Shown one piece after another: positions 22,701-34,759 of a DNA stretch of 64,000 bases. The DNA is from Ephemerocybe angulata (taxonomy: Eukaryota; Basidiomycota; Agaricomycetes; Agaricales; Psathyrellaceae). Numbering within the stretch: the stretch's first letter is position 1; each line of letters opens with the position of its first letter. Made by a program: the position numbers and the translations under genes. The stretch covers positions 1,426,001 to 1,490,000 of the forward strand of contig JAACJK010000219.1 of the NCBI GenBank assembly GCA_013368325.1, given 5' to 3'. Under the pieces are notes generated by a model. The model searched no databases. It saw nothing but the letters and a program-made list of their open reading frames with translations, and was not told the origin of the DNA.

Positions 22701-24646
22701 CTATCGGTGTCCATGAGAGGAATTTGACATATGGTGCGCGTTCGAAGGTCCAAATGAGCTACGGTTTGAGGGCAAGGACGAGGGTGGGGGTCTGTGTGAT
22801 GATTCCCCAGCAGATCCCTCTGGCTTCGGCTTCGGCACGACGCCATCCAAACCTTTGTATCCATAGGCCTTCCCAAACTCCTTTACCATGGCTTTGCCCA
22901 TTAAGCATACCCAACCAAGTCCTTCGCCAGTGATAAGTTGACCAGGCCAGTGCAACTCTCCTTCTTCGTCTTCGATATCGGGTTCGTACTCCTCCAGAGG
23001 GGTCAGTGTGGTATGCATCATCCGGTTGAAGGTGACTGGGAAGCAGCGCATCATGATTGGAAGATTGAGTGTCGCCTGGGAGGTGGACATGCACCAGCTG
23101 GAGGCGTAGTACCCTGAGACAAAATCGTGGAGATCTTGCGCAAGCACAGGTCCAATGGGCTCCCTGACTTCCGCCATGGCATCCATGACGTGTGCCGGTA
23201 CGGGGGTAGTGCTATTTGCGTAATGAGGAGGTAGAAGAGGGGCCGGCACTGGAGATGGGCCTGTTTGCGGCCGTGAGGGTCGTGCAGGCTGTTGCGTTGT
23301 ACTCGGCGGGTCTCGGGAATTTGAAGCTCCGTTAGTCGTCCTGGTGTCCTTGTATGTGGGCGTAGAGTTGGCGCTGTTCGCAGGTGCGATGCTGGCAGGA
23401 GAGGGGAGCATGATAGGTGTACCGCTCGAATGAGGATGCAGGACCCCAGAGAGGCCCCCCGAGATAGATTCCGCGGCGTCAGCGGCTTTGGCAATGTTCC
23501 CCCGTAGGTTCTTCGTGACCACGTTCATGTCGTTGTCCAGATGGCCCGTCACAGCGTACATTAACTTGCGACCATGAATGAATGCCTCGATCATCCAGCT
23601 GCATAATCCATGAAACACGAGTTCACAAACGGGAAAGGAAGAAACTTACATCAAACCAACGAACGCCTTCTCGGCATCGTCGATACCTTCCTCGGCCTGC
23701 CATTTCTTTTTGCACCAACCCAGGAAGGCCTCGATGGTGGACCAAGTCTCCTTGATACACTGCCGGCGAGGGTATTCCTTGCTCCAGATAGAATACGCGA
23801 AGGATATCAGGGCGTCGACAAGCTCCAGCCGGGCAATTAAGCCACCGTATTTGTGATATGATGAATTGGGGGAAGGTGGATCCGCTAAAGGCCGGTATTC
23901 ACGATGCGTAGGGGGGTATGTTGACCAAAATCGAGCGTCGCCAGAATATTTGAGCATCCGGCCTTGGGCGTGGTAGGTGTCATGGAGGACATCGAAATGA
24001 CGTAAGCTTTGCCTGCCTCGCTTTGGTCGGCGGATGGGTACGTCGAGGTTGGCCTTTGCTGGAGCAGGTATTGAGGGGGCTTGTGCGGATGTGGAGGATT
24101 CCTCCCTGACCTCACCCTCTTCGGGTTCTGTTCGTGAGGCGGATGCAGGTGGAGGTTTTGATGCGGAAGCCGGCTGGGAGGACGAGGCTGATTGTGCGTT
24201 CGGGGGCTGATGGCTATGTGGCGGCTGGTGTGGATGGTGTGGATGCTGCTGGTTCGCAGTGAGGGGCCGTCTGTCAGGCATCGAGGACGTTCTGGGACGC
24301 TTTGTGGAGGGTGCAATGGGTTCTGGATCAGACGAGGAGTCTGATTTCCGCTTGTAACCGGGGGCCGGGGACGCAGCGCGCGAAGCGGGGGGCGATGGGG
24401 GGAGTGTTGGAGGCAAAGGGGCGTCGACGCTGTTCAGAACCTAGAAAGCGAGATATGTCAGGGAATGTTCAGGGTGACCGGATGTCATTTGTAATGACCT
24501 CGAGGTTCTTAAGCAGTTGCTCGCGGGTCCACCTCCTAGGCGAGGTCAGAAAGGTACAATGAGGCCGACCGAGCTACACACCGTTTGTGGGGCCTGTGGG
24601 TCGTTTGGGACGACGATGAGGGATTATCTGACAGCGACTGGCGCAT
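22701..24646 (-). CDS. Unrecognised, probably nuclear protein with a helical middle domain
   Basis: Not recognised with confidence. Exon 1 starts MRQSLSDNPSSSSQ and joins through two introns to RRWTREQLLKNLEVLNSVD. Then comes a disordered Ser/Pro/His-rich stretch with basic clusters (GYKRKSD, KRPRTSS, RRPKRGRQ). A structured block follows: LRHFDVLHDTYHAQGRMLKY, GGLIARLELVDALISFAYSI and CIKETWSTIEAFLGWCKKKW, spliced into MIEAFIHGRKLMYAVTGHLD. A second disordered stretch and PVTFNRMMHTTLTPLEEYEP with a final low-complexity tail end the protein. About 600 aa. The helical block faintly recalls the C-terminal homology domain of AF4/FMR2 scaffolds, but this is a weak impression. The 23619-23650 intron is placed by frame. 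Confidence 0.7.
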
Positions 24647-27600
24647 GTTCGGACGATAGTGGTGGGAAGAGGACAAGAGGAGGCCGGTCAGGTCGAGCCA
24701 ACAATCGACTGAGAAATGGCTACTCCGTCACAAATGTCACGGAAGTTCCCAAATCCGCTCAGGCCGTCACGTTGTCACTGGCACCTCCCCGACAATTAAA
24801 TCCAACAAGTTAATCGTTTCAAGTCTTTTCCTTGTCTTTCGCATCACTTAGGTCTGCTCCTTGCTTTCCGCAGCCAGCCCACTGTGTCCAGACGTCTCGT
24901 CGCTGCTCGTCGCGCACTGTGCGCGCTGTCCGAAGTTGTACCGAACGCGTACTACCAGTCTAAGCTGACCGCAATAATAATAGCCGTGAAATAATGGCTA
25001 GGACAATAGCGTCGATATCTATGGTCTAGGCGGGATCTTATAGCGGAAGGTGTTCAGGCACCTCCATACAACATCATTAATCTTGACAATCGGAGGGGGA
25101 CCTCCTCTTTCCTCCGACTCGCTCTCTCCAGCGTCGCTTTGCCATTGTCCGCAATTGTTATGAGCTTCCGCTGGTGCCTTCCAAGCGCGAATCATGACCC
25201 TCCTCATGAATTAGGTAGGTGGAGAAAGGGGGACGCGATTCGAGCCAAATCAAGACGGAAACCACGAGAGTACGGCCTCAGATCCGGTCGCCGCTAACCC
25301 GGGTCGCTCCCTTCCCCTTCTGTCATCAGCGTCTTCGTGGAGTTGCCCCAAGTGCGTCAGCTTTCTCATTCTATTAGCCATCTACGACCTCACCTCCTAC
25401 TTAAACCCACTAATCGCTACAGTAATTCCACGGGTTAAGCTGGTTTCCCCTATACGCACCGCCAGCGTCGACAATGTCGCATTTGGGTGTCGAAGACTCG
25501 AAGACCGGTCATTTCCTGATGGGTGCGAAACGGCGAACGCATTTAACTACCTCCGGGGTGGTTGGGATCATCAGCCGCACATCTATGATCTGACCCAGAG
25601 ATTAACTATCCAACGTTCTTCCTTTCTTGCCATCTGAATAATAGGTCAAGGGAATATTTACTCTTGATACTTACTCGTTCCCGACAAGTCGGCCGGAGAA
25701 GTCATGAGGCACCAGCCTTACTAACGGGGACGTTTACAACAGATGCTTTGCGCACCTGGGAACGATAGTAGTGGCCGGAGTGCCGCTGCGCTTGCATTAC
25801 ATACAACTTTCGGTCTGTCGATGCCTCCCTGGCTCACTTCCAGGCGTTGTATTCAATCGGAGACACAGCCCGACTAGATGGTAACGCGACTCGAAAGTAT
25901 CTTCGAGGCCGACTCGAGGAGGTATGGCAACGATCTCGGGTTGCACAGCTAGCGGATTTTCTGGGATCTACTTTGATACAGGGAAAGACCACCATGTGGC
26001 TCCGGTTATTCCTGCGTAGCAGTGAAACGCAGGTATCTGGAGACTAGAGTAGGCTTTCTAACAAGCTAGACCGCGTCGTTTAGTCATTATAATGTGGGCC
26101 TGACGTCTAGAACTTGTGCGAGACTCCAGGTTATCGAGCTTCCTTAGGTCATATGCAGGAATACCAACAGGTGTAAGGTGAGGACTATTCTCAAACGAAA
26201 TATGAGTCCCGTGTCATCATTAAGTATCCATACAGTCTCGCAACCGGGTGAAAGAAGGCGAAAGAACGTTGCGGCACCGCGTGTCGGGAGTCTGGAGTCG
26301 AACGTCCAATATTTTGGCGTTTCTGGCACAGAACATGTCATGGAATGTCGGAATTCCGAGTCGGTTCTTGTGCCAAGACGTTTACAACAGCAGCTTAACC
26401 AGCCCCCCACACACCTTCTGTGTTTCAACACCAACTCGGAATGAAGAAACAGTGGGATTGCCATGAGTCAAGATGTGCAATAATTAAGCGCTCAAGGAGA
26501 CTGTGGCGGCACAGCAGGATTGAGATACACCAGGCATCCTAGTCTAACTAAATCCGAACTTCTCTATAGCTTCCTAATTCTCGGAAACTGTCCGAGGCAC
26601 CGTCTGATAATTCTTAGTTCTTGTATTCATTTACGAAGGTCTTTCCAGGACGGCGGCCTTCACATGGCGCCCGCTGTTTCCCCGGGAAAGAGAATTCGAA
26701 GCTCTTGTTATCCCACACAAGTATCACGGTTGCATGGGCTATGTGTACCTCTGACCCTCATACCATCCTCATTTGATACTCACCATGGTCCTCGCCAATT
26801 TATACGTGATTCAATCTTTCTGCTTTCGATTCGGATTCCGGGATGCGTCCGTTTGATGAGTCAGACAGGGGCTAGTCGCCTAATGATCTGCGGCGCTGAC
26901 GCCGGCGCCTAAAAAGGCTCCGGGTCAATCGCCTCCTCATCCTCCGACGACACCTTCGATTCGAGCTGCCCTCCCTCTGCACGCCAGCTCCACTAATATA
27001 CTCTTATCTCGGACACCTTGCCTCACCGACCCGCCGCCTCTCCATGCCTCTCGTTCGCACAGGAAGCTTCCGTCCATATGCACTCATGAATGCATTATGA
27101 TTTCTGATCACGCTGTTAATTCTTGAGAGGCTCATGGGGTAAGGTAGTACTTGCCATATGCTTCCGCCTTTAGATTCCGCCTACCCCGTTCCCTTATCAA
27201 TAGCCTCGTTGTCGCGTTTGGAGCCGTGATCACGCAGCGTGCACCGAGTGCTGGAACTACCATGCATGGTGCATTCTTCAAGGATGAGCTTCGGGTAGTC
27301 AAGTCTGCTACTGGCCCACGCCAAGCTGCTATCAGGAGTATATGAAGGAGTGCGTTAGACCAAATTCAGGCAAGCTAGAGTTCGGACAGTTGCAATTTAA
27401 AGACCGTAAGCTAGATTTTGGCAATTCCGTAAGGTAATCTAACGGACAGGTTCGCGTCCACCTTACACACAAGTGTGTCATAGTCCTTCATATCATTTCA
27501 AACCCTCACTGAATAAAGGGTTTCCATTTCGTTTCTATGTACGACATCTTTTTCTATAATATACAGGCCTGTCGAGGCTCATGGACCCAGGTCAATTCGA

Positions 27601-30600
27601 GTCAGTTGTTAGTGCTTCTTGTGTATATTATATATAATAGTATCGTGGATAGTCTGATGAAAGCAACACCCAGAAACAGAGAACAACTTGAAGTCTAGAT
27701 GTGCTCGTGTCGTGTGAGGACCCTTACTTCGTCCCTCTCGCCCTTAAAATGATAATTGGTTTATTGTAAACAGATAACCATTCCATATGAATTTCTGGCA
27801 ACTGAATTACTGGTATGAAGCCCTTTACATGGGCAGCTGAGGCACGGAGCTTGATGGCACTCCCGCCCCTGTCACCTCAATCCCCTCAGAAGTGAATCAC
27901 ATTGCCAGATAGAGAACTGAATGTGCGGCCCCGGATCAGGGTCCAAGCACAGAAATGCCTTTAGCCGCCACATAAGGGATGCCGATTCCTTCTGCTCCTA
28001 GTCATAGACCCTAGGAGTATCTGCGACGTTAGCTCGGAAAGAATCAAGTGTATGGTGTTTGGACAGGAATAAGCTGACCACATAGTAGGTCAGTTTCATC
28101 GAACCGCGTGAGCATGAAACCCACTTGACCCCGTGTACATTCCCTGCTGCAGCTGATTTACCTCCTTCTTATACCATCTGGTCGCTGATACTGGCAACTT
28201 GGTAGATACCCGAGCGAAGTCGGTTTCGTTTGGGTTTTGTATCCCCTGCGATATCATCAACCGGATACTGACTGTTCAATAATCCTACTCCAGCGGAGAA
28301 GGATTGTGTTCGCTGGGTGCTTTAAATTGTAGAGACACGGCCCGAGCCGATACCTTGTTTTCTTGGGCTATCCTCAAACTTAAATCTACACCTTTCCAAG
28401 ATGGACCCACAGCAGTCTACACCTCCCACGTGTCGAGAACACCTCTCAGAAAGATTAATATGCGGAGGGAGCTAAGGTGTATGTACTATATGAATCCTCA
28501 AGAGTAATAGAACTTGAATAGAACCGACAGCTACCCGCGGTGATGCATTTCCCCACCGAATCCGGAATTGAAGAACGACCCGGAGGGGTGGAATGCACTC
28601 CAGATTCTCGTGAGTTCGTTTTGAGCTTCTGACCAGGTGACCAAGCACCTCCGAAGAGTGCGCCCCCTCAGGCCCCGGGGAAGAGCTATCATTAATCCAG
28701 CATAATCAGCCCATGGAAGACGCATTTGAGGAGAAGGTTTGGTCAAACTTTTAGGGCCCAATACAAGCGCTTTACAGAAGAAGCAATGCGTACAATCGGG
28801 TCGGTCGGTCCCTGGTCGCCTTATCCTTCCTGTTACTGAAACCATACTCCCAGCGTCTGTATCCCGCAAAAAGATGGAAGGGGCCATAGCAATTGTAGCG
28901 ATGCTTATATCTTCCCACTCGAAGAAACCTACGACGACCTCGGAGCTCTAATTTGGGTTCGAAGACGGTTGAGTTATCTTCAAGTCATGGACTGCCGTCA
29001 ATCATGTCGGCTGTGCCGAAGCTGCTAAGTTGTAGATCTCTCGGAAGCAGAGCAGTGCAAGAGATTACGCACTGCATAAACGCCAAAGACTCGTAACCAT
29101 CGAACCCAGGACGCGCCAAAGCGATAGCAAAACGAAGGGGTATGGACCGACGTTATCTATCGCCTAATAAAGTCAGCCAGCCTAGAAGCCCAGCCACTCC
29201 ATGCTGATGCTTGCAGCACTCATAGGTAGAGAGCTTTGCGCAAGAGCGAGTTATCGGAGCTGCAAGATCCGACCAATAAGCGATCCAGAACCGTCCAGCT
29301 CTCGATCAGCAAGCGGCCGCCCATGAATAGGTCCATGTCTCTACTAGTAGCGGTAAGGCCAGACTTACCAAGCCCTGCTCCAGAGGAAGTATAGCGTTGC
29401 CGTGCCCTTCATCCTAGTTCGTACTTGGAAAGAGACCGGTCTTCTGTATCAGGAGTGTCTTGATCACTCTCGACATTCTGAAGTCGTTCTGCGGAAGAGA
29501 TATGATAAATGATGGCAGAATTCGAATCCTGCAGAAGAGGGAGCCATAAATTAATTCTCGATTGAGAAGCCTTCTAAGGCGCCACGAAGAGATGGGCAGG
29601 CACAGTTCATATTGATTGCACATCTTTAGCAAAGAACATAATACAAGTCGTTAATGAGCTTTTACCAACTGAATGAGTGTATCAGCGAGGGGCAAATGAG
29701 GACGGGAGCGAAATGGGCGCACCAGGGGGAAACACATCTCCGAAGACTCGCCATTTACTCCCCATCCAACAAAGTACAACAAGTCGACAATGATCTTTCA
29801 TTCGCAGGACTTGACCCCAGACGGCGCGTGTTGAGCTTGAAAGTTTAGCTCGAGCGCAATAACCGCCCTGCCACTGCCCCTCAATTGTCGATTCGAAGGA
29901 AAGAAGCGCAGAAGTTGTATGGAAGACGACCTAACCAAGGCAACCCCGACCCAGCTAACCTTGGCCGACACCATCCCGCGATAGTGTTTCTCATAGCAAG
30001 AGGCTAGAGCGCGAGAACCACCACTTCGGTGAGTCGACGCCGCCGTTCCTCCAGCCTTGAACAGGCTTTTACACGCAAATGCCTTCTGATCGTCTACCTC
30101 GACCGCCATCCCCTAGTGGATCTGCGGTAGCGCGAAAACTTCTATCAGCGCAGCCGATCGTTCGTGGGACGGGGAGGGGCGGTGAATGAGAAAGTGGCAT
30201 GCTGGATAACAAGGAGTCGATTGCAAATTCCGTAAAATGGCCAAAATAATGGTTCTGGAGGTCTCAGTCAAGCTTGCGCACCGTAGATAAAGCTGAATTA
30301 TCTGACCTTCTACAAGAAGCGCCCTTTAAAAACGGATTTCACTGATAGGCAACCCGGAAATGGTCATTTCAACCTCCAGGTCAAGGCAAGAATAATCCAA
30401 TGGAAAAAGTTCGGGCCATGGTCCTTGTCAAGAAGGCGCGCGAACAATAGTCGACGACAGGAAGGATCTAACAAGGCAGCATCAGCCATCGGGGAGCGGG
30501 GAAGACAGAGGCAATCTACACGTACCTTGATAGAATACGACGAATCGTCGATATCAGCCGCACTGATGACGGTGCGGGGTTCAATAACGCGCAGGAGCGT

Positions 30601-32007
30601 GGGGGGTGGGGCAGGCATTAGAGCGCGACGCGCTCCCATAGAGCACAGGTCCGGATCCGAAGCTACTCCTCCTCGAGATCTCCTGCACAAATGGCGCGAG
30701 AGTGGGCACGCATGACCATGCGTTCCCGAGGGCGAAACCACAAGACTTGAGCAGAGCGCCACATACGGGCCTAACAGCGCCCATCCTATGTATACCCGCT
30801 AGATAGGAGTAGTTGCAAGGTCCGAGGCTGACGACATTCGCGAGCAGGCACGGTCGAGCTTTGATAGCCATGCCTCCCGATATCCGACGCATGCGGGGGC
30901 ATCGCAGTTTTGGGAGACAAACGATCCACAAACCTGCATGTTAAACGCCCTGGTGGCTCCACGATCCCATTCAAGCAACCCACACCCGCCCACGAGTCCT
31001 TCCAAATACCCGCGACGAGATGTCCGATTCGGAAACTTTGCACCAGCCACTCGTTGTGGAACCACTGTTTCTTATCGTTCCTGCCTGCAATGGCAAACGA
31101 GGAAAGTCGAAGCGATGGCGGATGATGCATGCGAAGGAAGCGCTGTCAGTCGACTCGATTCGATTCGCGTCGATGATAAGTGGCGAGTTCGCAGTGGGTC
31201 GATTCGGAGGGGAGAAAAAGGCAGGTAGAGACCAAGAGTCAAGATTTCGGGAGAGCACATTGTCGAGCTGGAGCCATTATATACACTACGCTGGCGCTGA
31301 CGCCGGCTAAGGCAGACAGATAAAGACTAGCTCCGCACGCTGGCAGTTCATATCTGACCACATACGCGCCCACGACGCCGCCAGCTGGTTTTATGAACTT
31401 GTCGGCGCCAAACTCTCGGGTTGCGCGCTCAAATTCGGCGGAAACATGCCTGACGTCACACCACGTGATGCGGCCGTATGTCAGGTCCAGGCCCGGTGTC
31501 CCGTCCATCATCGCCCAGAGGCGTCTTCGAGACGTAAAGACGTGGGCAGGCGAACATTCATTGCGAACAGACATGAGGCCTATCTATTGATGAGATTTCC
31601 ACTGGCCATCGATGGCGATAATGTACAAGTAGAGGACGCTAGTAGAAAACTCGAGGAGGATGCTAAGAAAGGTAGATAGAGAAACCGACAAAGCGAGAAC
31701 CGAGAGAGAGAGAAAGTGAGAGATATAAACAAGCAGAGGACAAATCGAGGTGCACGATAGCTATGATACAGATATACAAGATAGATAATTGGGACCCACG
31801 AGAGCCGAGGAGGAATACGATATGAATGTTCTTGATCTTTGAACAAGGGGACGCGAAACCAATAGATGATAGGAAATAGATGAAGTCGTGAAATGTCGTT
31901 CCTGCCGCAAAGAAAGCCACGCTGAGAGATAAATGGTACATACGAGCCAATGGCCAACCAAGAAGGGAGGATGGAGATATGGATAATGAGGGGAACATGG
32001 AGCACCG
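24647..32007. other. Gene desert of about 7.4 kb
   Basis: No supported gene on either strand. Frames are 60-132 aa, overlap each other, and show no domain, no convincing splice chain and no transposase, reverse transcriptase or integrase motif. No tRNA T-arm fits. By eye, 27400-29700 is more A/T-rich than the gene regions. The stretch contains the shared 15-bp motif (26892 and 31293) and a CRE-like plus E-box pair at 31451-31467. The right end is the 3' flank of the gene at 32008. Confidence 0.5.
31451..31467. promoter_or_regulatory. CRE-like site next to an E-box
   Basis: TGACGTCA (31451-31458) is followed three bases later by CACGTG (31462-31467). Both are perfect palindromic bZIP and bHLH core sites. 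They lie in the gene desert with no supported gene nearby, so any target is unknown. Confidence 0.35.
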
Positions 32008-33568
32008 CTAGGCCTTCCGCGCCTTCTTCCGGCTTGGCCTAGCAGAGGTACCGGGAGCCCTGCCGGAATTCATCTTCTCTGAAGCCGCATCATCAGGGGA
32101 TCCGTTTGCAGGAACCTTTCGCGTTCGTTTCGCGCGTCCGTGCGCGACGCTGGCAGAATCGTCGTCCTCCCCTTCTTCGTCGGCGCCAGCTAAATCAAGG
32201 CTGTCGCCTTTGAGGTCCTCTAAGTTCTCGTCGTCATTCTCTGACGACTTTCGCTTCTTCGACGGAGATGCGGCATCTACTGCCGTCTCTCCGGATGCAA
32301 CTGACGCGCTCCTTGAGACGTCAGACGCTACAGCGGTCTTGCCCGACGAATCGGTGGAAGTCGATCGCGTTCGTGAATGGCCAGACAAAAGTTGGTCGGC
32401 CATTTGAGGGTTAACAGCAGGACCAAGCAAAAGGGAGGAGTCTATAGGGAGATCCATTTCCTGGCTGCAGGAAAGTGGTTGAGGATACCGAGATGGTAAG
32501 GTGGTCTTGCGTTTACTTCGTGTCGCAATCTCCGTTGTTGCTGGGTCAACGTCCGCGGACAATAGACCGAGATCCTGCTCAGGCGAAAGCGTCAGGACGG
32601 ATGGTTCGGGGGAGTTCGGTAGGGAGGAGGGAGGAGAGGGGGTGGGCGGTTTAGGCTTGGTGCGAGCAGCACGAGATCTTTGCACCCTCTTCTTTGGTGC
32701 GGGGGCCTCTTCCATCAATTCGGGACTCGGAGCTCTGCTGTTGGTCCCCGCCCGCCTCGCTACGGGGAGTTCATCGACGTCCATATCTTCTGGTCCAGGG
32801 GATCTGGAAGGCTCCTTTAACGCGCCTGGAACCACTCTCCGCTTCCTCAGATTGAGCTGTCTCGGGGGCGTGCTGGGCTTCGGTGGGCAGACGACAGTGA
32901 ACCAGGGCTTGTGTTCGTAGAATGGTCGCCAGCTGACCCCGTGGTGGCTAGCGAGGAGAGCTAAATATTCATTTTTCCCCGTCCAACACACGGGAGACAC
33001 GATGAGAGGCGGGTTGTGCACTGGAGCGTGCGTCGTGAGTATCCCGATGGGGGGCGGGTGGGCTGTGTGACAGTGGGGCAGACGACTTACAGGTTATCCT
33101 GGTGACGACGTCCGCGGTAACGTTCTTCTTCTCGTCGCTCCAGAACAGCCAGTGCACGGGGTCGGCAGGCTTATAGAATACCTCCAGGGCGGCGAGCGTT
33201 AGGATCAGGTCAGAGGAGACGGTGGGGAGGGTGAGGGTGGATCGTGCGGTTGCGAGAAATCGCTGGACTTCTGGTAAAGCAGACGAGTAGGTGGTGTTCT
33301 TTCCATCGTTATATACTCCGGGAGATAGCTGCTTCCGAGGTGGGATAAATGTAGGGTACCGCGTTGCGGTTGCGGCAGGCGGCACAGGCTGAGCAGGCGA
33401 TTTGGCCGTGGACTGTTGGGAAGCGGCCGATGGCCTTCTGGTTTGGGTATCTAATGCAAAACTTTCGTAGCGACAGTCTGAGAGAGGGAAGGACCACCCA
33501 GACAACGGGGGATCCCAAATATCTTGGATGGGCAGGCGCGAGGACGAAGCGACGCAATCGGTGTACAT
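32008..33568 (-). CDS. Unrecognised basidiomycete protein with nuclear-type basic tail
   Basis: Two exons are joined by an intron at about 33044-33090 that keeps frame (VTRIT into LHNPPLIVSPV). The N-terminal 200 residues look folded: MYTDCVASSSRLPIQDIWDP, LILTLAALEVFYKPADPVHW followed by LFWSDEKKNVTADVV, and VCWTGKNEYLALLASHHGVS followed by WRPFYEHKPWFTVVCPP. The C-terminal 300 residues are disordered with acidic and basic clusters: KKRVQRSRAARTKPKP, SKRKTTLP, SPSKKRKSSENDDENLEDLK and the end ARPSRKKARKA. Several KR-rich clusters suggest nuclear import. About 500 aa. Function unknown. The start at 33568 is the first in-frame Met after non-coding-like sequence; an extra upstream exon is possible. 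Confidence 0.7.
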
Positions 33569-34395
33569 GGTGCAGGGGGGCGAATGCGTGCTGGTCGGCG
33601 TGCCAGGCGTAGGAAGCGATGGGAAGCGGGACGATGCGCTTGGATAGCTGGGGAATGTCGGCGACGATGAGCACGGGGCAAAGGGCGATGAGGAAAGGAA
33701 GAAAGAGGACTGGGGAGATCGAAAGCCTTGTGTCAGTGCAGGTGGCCCTTCTCTCGCTTCCCCGCTTTCGGAAATCCATCAATAGTTAATGCCGTGGGAA
33801 CACTCTTTATGCCGCACCCCGTCTTTGTCTCCGTCGGTATCCTCGGCGACCAGCAGCGCGCAGGCCCACCCTGGAGGTGCAAATATATCGTATTTCGCGT
33901 TCGATAGCTAGGGAACACGTCCCAGAGGCAGAGGACACACTGAGGAACCATCTAATCTAATCCGACATTGACCCCGGTACACACTCGGTCCGTCGACCGC
34001 CCAATCAGGGCGCGTGGTTTGCCGCAGGCGACGCGCGACAGCGACAAAGCAAAGCATCAGCATGCATAACGCACGACCAACGATGGCCCAGAGCGCCGTA
34101 GCCGCGCAGTTCGTCTGCTTCCTCGCCACCGATGTGCCTGAATCTGGTCCCATTGCCGTCCCTTCGTTACGTTGTTGTCTCCGCGTCGACTACAGCACTC
34201 CACAATTTCAAATCCAAGTCTCCGGCGGGGATTACAAGGATCGCTCGTAGAAACAGCCTTGGAGGTGGGCGCAGGATACTGCGAACAAATATCGCTGCCT
34301 CGAGACTCGGGAGCTCTTCCTGAATGCATCGTGTTTTGTTGGGTGGGAGAAAGTGTTCGCAACGAGCAAGGGCGTCGTTCCAATGTGACGAGAGG
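33569..34395. other. Intergenic, no gene seen
   Basis: Upstream of the 32008-33568 gene and 3' of the OB-fold gene. The frames present overlap on both strands and carry no family signature. A Met-initiated hydrophobic frame near 33782-33560 (minus strand) could be a leader or alternative N-terminus, but it runs in a different frame. Confidence 0.45.
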
Positions 34396-34759
34396 TCAAT
34401 TAAGAACCTGGTCAGTGCGCGCATCTTCCTCGAATTCAGCCGGTATTACTCACGGGTGATTCTTCGACGTACCCCATGACTGACATAGTGCCGTAGCGCT
34501 CATTTATCCACAAAGTCGATGAATCGTCGAGCACCTCCCCAACATCGACAGTCACAGTATGCTTCCCGTCCGCATCTAACAGAACTATCTGACCGTGGAT
34601 CGCATCATAACCCAGAAGCCTGCTCGAATCAATCGATTGTGTTGTGGTACGATGCGCTTCCTTGACGTACCGCCCAGCTATCCGCAGCTTCTTTCCAACG
34701 AATGAACCGTCCAAGGAGGCGATGCTTGCAAACCTCGCCGATTCTATCTGAGTGGGCAT
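34396..34759 (-). CDS. Small OB-fold protein, TEN1-like or RPA3/RPA14-like
   Basis: Two exons with an intron at 34408-34453. The product is about 105 aa: MPTQIESARFASIASLDGSF, VGKKLRIAGRYVKEAHR, DAIHGQIVLLDADGKHTVTV, DVGEVLDDSSTLWINERYGT, then MSVMGYVEESP and a short VLN end. The pattern is a five-strand OB barrel: G-K-x-L-R-I-x-G-R, a V-L-L-D-A-D strand, and a closing M-S-V-M-G-Y-V strand. It fits CST subunit Ten1 (telomere capping) or the small RPA subunit (single-strand DNA binding); the ending right after the G-Y-V strand fits Ten1 slightly better. An upstream in-frame start at 34876 exists but adds only a non-conserved stretch. An ACGCGT box lies about 190 bp upstream. Confidence 0.65.

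Noticed and set aside
29500..29540. Possible tRNA T-arm around an attcgaat core
   Set aside because: The stem does not pair over five bases, and no D-arm or acceptor stem fits on either strand.
31239..31574. 111-aa minus-strand frame in the gene desert
   Set aside because: It reads partly like protein, but there is no domain, no conserved start context, and an opposing frame overlaps it.
33309..33782. 157-aa minus-strand frame with a hydrophobic N-terminus
   Set aside because: It overlaps the better-supported 32008-33568 gene on the same strand in another frame and degenerates into basic low-information sequence.
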